Source: Thermococci archaeon
GTDB lineage: Archaea; Methanobacteriota_B; Thermococci; Thermococcales; Thermococcaceae
Length of the DNA stretch: 8,519 nt
Assembly: GCA_003663695.1 (NCBI GenBank)
Contig: QMUB01000032.1
Coordinates: 1-8,519, forward strand
Reading direction: 5' to 3'
Shown: positions 7,111 through 8,519 of the stretch, one piece after another
Layout of the letters: the number at the start of each line of letters is the position of its first letter
Numbering within the stretch: the first letter of the stretch is position 1
Made by a program: the position numbers and the translations under genes
The notes under the pieces: generated by a model
Seen by the model: the letters and a program-made list of their open reading frames with translations, nothing else
The model's database searches: none
Told to the model about the DNA's origin: nothing

Positions 7111-7914
7111 CTAAACACCGTAAACTTGCTCCAACACCCTGTTCATCATCTTAATTTCCCTTTCTATTGAATCCAAAACCTCCCTTGTCACCCTCCCCCC
7201 TCTAAGGCGCTCTATGAAGAGCAGAGATATCAAATGATCCTGAATTGTCAGCTTATCCTCAGGCCTCCAATTGGGCTCCCTATAGTGAGGTTTGGTCCCA
7301 TTCGCATAGGTCAGCAGAGTGTTTAGCACATTCTCCGAAATCCATCCAATCCTGTAGTAAAACTCTAAGACGTTCTCAAGATTTTGTATGCCTGCCTTAT
7401 CAATAAGGAAGCCCAACCATTTCAAAGCTATCATAGTTGAGACCATATCATCAGGAAGCCTTTCAAGCCTGGCCTTACCAACCTGCTGAACGGTTAAAAC
7501 CTCCCTAATATCCTGGGGAATTTTAAATTCCTCTCCCATTTCCTTCTCCTCCTCTTTAAATTCTACCTCCTTTTCAAGTGTAGAAGGCTCAACATACTCC
7601 TGATTGGTGATTTCATTATCGGAATAACCGGGAATCGCCGTTGAAGCTGTATTCACCGAAGATGCACCCACCAAATGCTCTCTTACCTCCTTGAGATACT
7701 TTCCAATTTCCTCGACCCTCCTATCCAGTTTCGTAAGTCTCTCGACCTGGCTGGAATAGTTTTCTAGCACCTTATCGATAATTAAATCCACCTGTTCGGG
7801 TGTGAGTATGTCCATCTTGGACACCAGCTTATCCTGAAGCTCCTTTATTATAATCGTGGGCACTTTTCCCTGCAGCCTCTGGAGTTTTTTCTCGATTTCT
7901 TGCTCGAGCATCAT
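7111..7914 (-). CDS. flaD: Archaellum cytosolic accessory protein FlaD/E (ArlD)
   Basis: This soluble protein of the FlaC/D/E group sits below the motor and, in euryarchaea, helps pass the chemotaxis signal (via CheF) to the archaellum. The 267 residues split into three parts: a helical charged N-terminal region (about 1-82), a variable linker rich in Ser/Asn then Glu (about 83-130), and the conserved archaellar FlaD/E domain (about 150-267). Hallmarks of that domain are STMIALKWLGFLIDKAGI (159-176), ENVLEFYYRIGWISENVLNTL, and KLTIQDHLISLLFIERLRG. The ATG at 7914 overlaps the flaC stop (ATGA) and has GGAGG at 7922-7926 with a seven-base spacer; the adjacent ATG at 7911 is less well spaced. 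No separate flaE lies in the operon. An internal start may yield a shorter C-terminal product. Confidence 0.94.
   Translation of the reverse strand: MMLEQEIEKKLQRLQGKVPTIIIKELQDKLVSKMDILTPEQVDLIIDKVLENYSSQVERLTKLDRRVEEIGKYLKEVREHLVGASSVNTASTAIPGYSDNEITNQEYVEPSTLEKEVEFKEEEKEMGEEFKIPQDIREVLTVQQVGKARLERLPDDMVSTMIALKWLGFLIDKAGIQNLENVLEFYYRIGWISENVLNTLLTYANGTKPHYREPNWRPEDKLTIQDHLISLLFIERLRGGRVTREVLDSIEREIKMMNRVLEQVYGV
7539..7552 (-). promoter_or_regulatory. Possible internal ribosome-binding site and start within flaD
   Basis: Inside flaD the minus strand has GGAGG at 7548-7552, eight bases before an in-frame ATG at 7539 (residue 126). Use of this start would give a 142-residue protein that holds only the conserved FlaD/E domain. 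The caution is that a run of glutamate codons makes GGAGG by chance. Confidence 0.35.
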
Positions 7915-8399
7915 TTTTCTCCCTCCGCAAGGACTTCGTAAATTACTTTATCCAAATCAATACCATGATAAGCCAGCAACCTTAAATCCGCCTTTATTTG
8001 GGCTATTTCTTTCCTCAATTCGTCGAGCTCCTGCTTCAGATCCTGGATCTCTCCAACTATTGGGTTCTCACTTTCTAGATCTTTGAAAGGATTTATCTCC
8101 TGTGATACCACCTCATATAGCATCATGACGTCCCTAATTGTCTTGTTCAGACTCTCCACCTCATCCCTGATCTCCTGGATTTGGGCTTTAAGGGTATCAA
8201 TGCTTACCTTTATCCTTGGAATATCGTTCTCGATCTCATTCATCCTCACCATCATTTGAGTTAAGGCTTCTTCCTCCTCTTTTTTCCTTTCTTCATTTTC
8301 TACTTCTGGTTGGACAATTTCGGGAGTTTCTTCCTCTTCCTTCTTGGTTTTCTCCTCCTTTTCCTTTTTGAATTTGTTCTTGAGGTATGCGAATGACAT
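7911..8399 (-). CDS. flaC: Archaellum cytosolic accessory protein FlaC (ArlC)
   Basis: This soluble coiled-coil protein belongs to the FlaC family, which together with FlaD/E connects the archaellum motor to the chemotaxis adaptor CheF. The 162 residues begin with a very charged, low-complexity Lys/Glu segment (about 8-45). A coiled coil follows (about 46-95), then the FlaC hallmark MLYEVVSQEINPF (93-105), and a second coiled coil (about 113-142). The start at 8399 has GGAGG at 8407-8411 with a seven-base spacer. The stop overlaps flaD in ATGA, so the two proteins should be made together. It is a separate protein here, not fused to FlaD/E as in some haloarchaea. No membrane segment or signal peptide is present. 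Confidence 0.9.
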   Translation of the reverse strand: MSFAYLKNKFKKEKEEKTKKEEEETPEIVQPEVENEERKKEEEEALTQMMVRMNEIENDIPRIKVSIDTLKAQIQEIRDEVESLNKTIRDVMMLYEVVSQEINPFKDLESENPIVGEIQDLKQELDELRKEIAQIKADLRLLAYHGIDLDKVIYEVLAEGEK

Positions 8400-8411
8400 C
8401 CTGGCCCCTCC

Positions 8412-8448
8412 AAAAAGTTAATGAAAAAGAAATTTTGCAAAAAATTAA
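8412..8448 (-). terminator. Oligo-T tract between flaB and flaC, likely partial terminator
   Basis: In the 54-base gap after flaB the transcribed-sense strand reads TTTAATTTTTT, then TTTCTTTTT, then TTTTT just before the flaC ribosome site. Archaeal RNA polymerase, notably in Thermococcales, stops at such T-runs without needing a hairpin. Because flaC and the motor genes have no clear promoter of their own, this is best read as a leaky terminator that keeps archaellin transcripts more abundant than motor transcripts. A processing site would have a similar effect. Confidence 0.5.
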
Positions 8449-8453
8449 AGAGC

Positions 8454-8519
8454 TCACTTGAGTTCTATTACAGTGTCTGTTCCGTAGCTTGGCGGTGTAG
8501 TTACCTTGGTGTAACCAGA
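8454..8519 (-). CDS. flaB: C-terminal end of an archaellin (FlaB), cut by the window edge
   Basis: The last 21 codons of a minus-strand gene enter from the right edge: SGYTKVTTPPSYGTDTVIEL followed by K and a TGA stop. The hydrophilic tail with PPSYG, ending in a short beta-strand, matches the conserved C-terminal end of euryarchaeal archaellins, the filament subunits, which are made as preproteins and cut by the FlaK/PibD peptidase. The N-terminal signal and the hydrophobic core helix lie outside the window. Position directly upstream of flaC is where the last flaB copy sits in such operons. Other flaB copies may precede it, but this cannot be seen here. Confidence 0.85.
   Translation of the reverse strand, partial: SGYTKVTTPPSYGTDTVIELK

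Noticed and set aside
8429..8445. AATTTTGCAAAAAATT as a hairpin or regulatory palindrome
   Set aside because: The stem would be AT-only with a two-base loop; unstable at high temperature. The T-runs alone explain a terminator.
8440..8451. TTTAATTTTTT as a TATA box for a flaC promoter
   Set aside because: The match to the archaeal TATA consensus is poor and no purine-rich BRE precedes it; a T-run terminator fits better.

Overview
The window is an archaeal motility locus: almost all of an archaellum (fla/arl) operon on the minus strand, read from high to low coordinates. In transcription order it holds the 3' end of an archaellin gene (flaB), then flaC, flaD, flaF, flaG, flaH, flaI and flaJ. 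Next comes a large, unrecognised exported membrane protein whose GTG start overlaps the flaJ stop. After a short gap with its own apparent promoter, the 5' end of an unrelated zinc-ribbon gene runs off the left edge. All supported genes are on the minus strand; plus-strand reading frames are shadows.

The gene order B-C-D-F-G-H-I-J, a stand-alone flaC with one flaD/E, the archaellin tail (…PPSYGTDTVIELK), strong GGAGG/GGTGA Shine-Dalgarno sites and moderate AT richness suggest a hyperthermophilic euryarchaeon, most likely Thermococcales (Thermococcus, Pyrococcus or Palaeococcus). This is judged from remembered family features, not from a search.

The genes together make a type IV pilus-like rotary motor. 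Archaellin forms the filament. FlaI is the hexameric ATPase and FlaJ the membrane platform. FlaH is the RecA/KaiC-like nucleotide-binding ring on FlaI. FlaF and FlaG are the stator proteins outside the membrane. FlaC and FlaD are the cytosolic proteins that link the motor to chemotaxis. The genes are packed tightly, with 1-10 base gaps or 4-base ATGA/GTGA overlaps, so translation is probably coupled through the operon. The only real gap is 54 bases between flaB and flaC. It is rich in oligo-T on the transcribed strand and is a likely attenuation point that would let archaellin be made in excess of the motor parts.

The most interesting item is the 638-residue protein encoded after flaJ. It has a signal peptide, degenerate beta-rich repeats, CARDB/NEW3-like domains, many N-glycosylation sequons, a Thr/Val-rich stalk and a C-terminal membrane anchor. 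Its coupling to flaJ makes it a candidate undescribed envelope part of the archaellum. A second point is a good internal ribosome-binding site in flaD that could produce a separate C-terminal FlaD protein.
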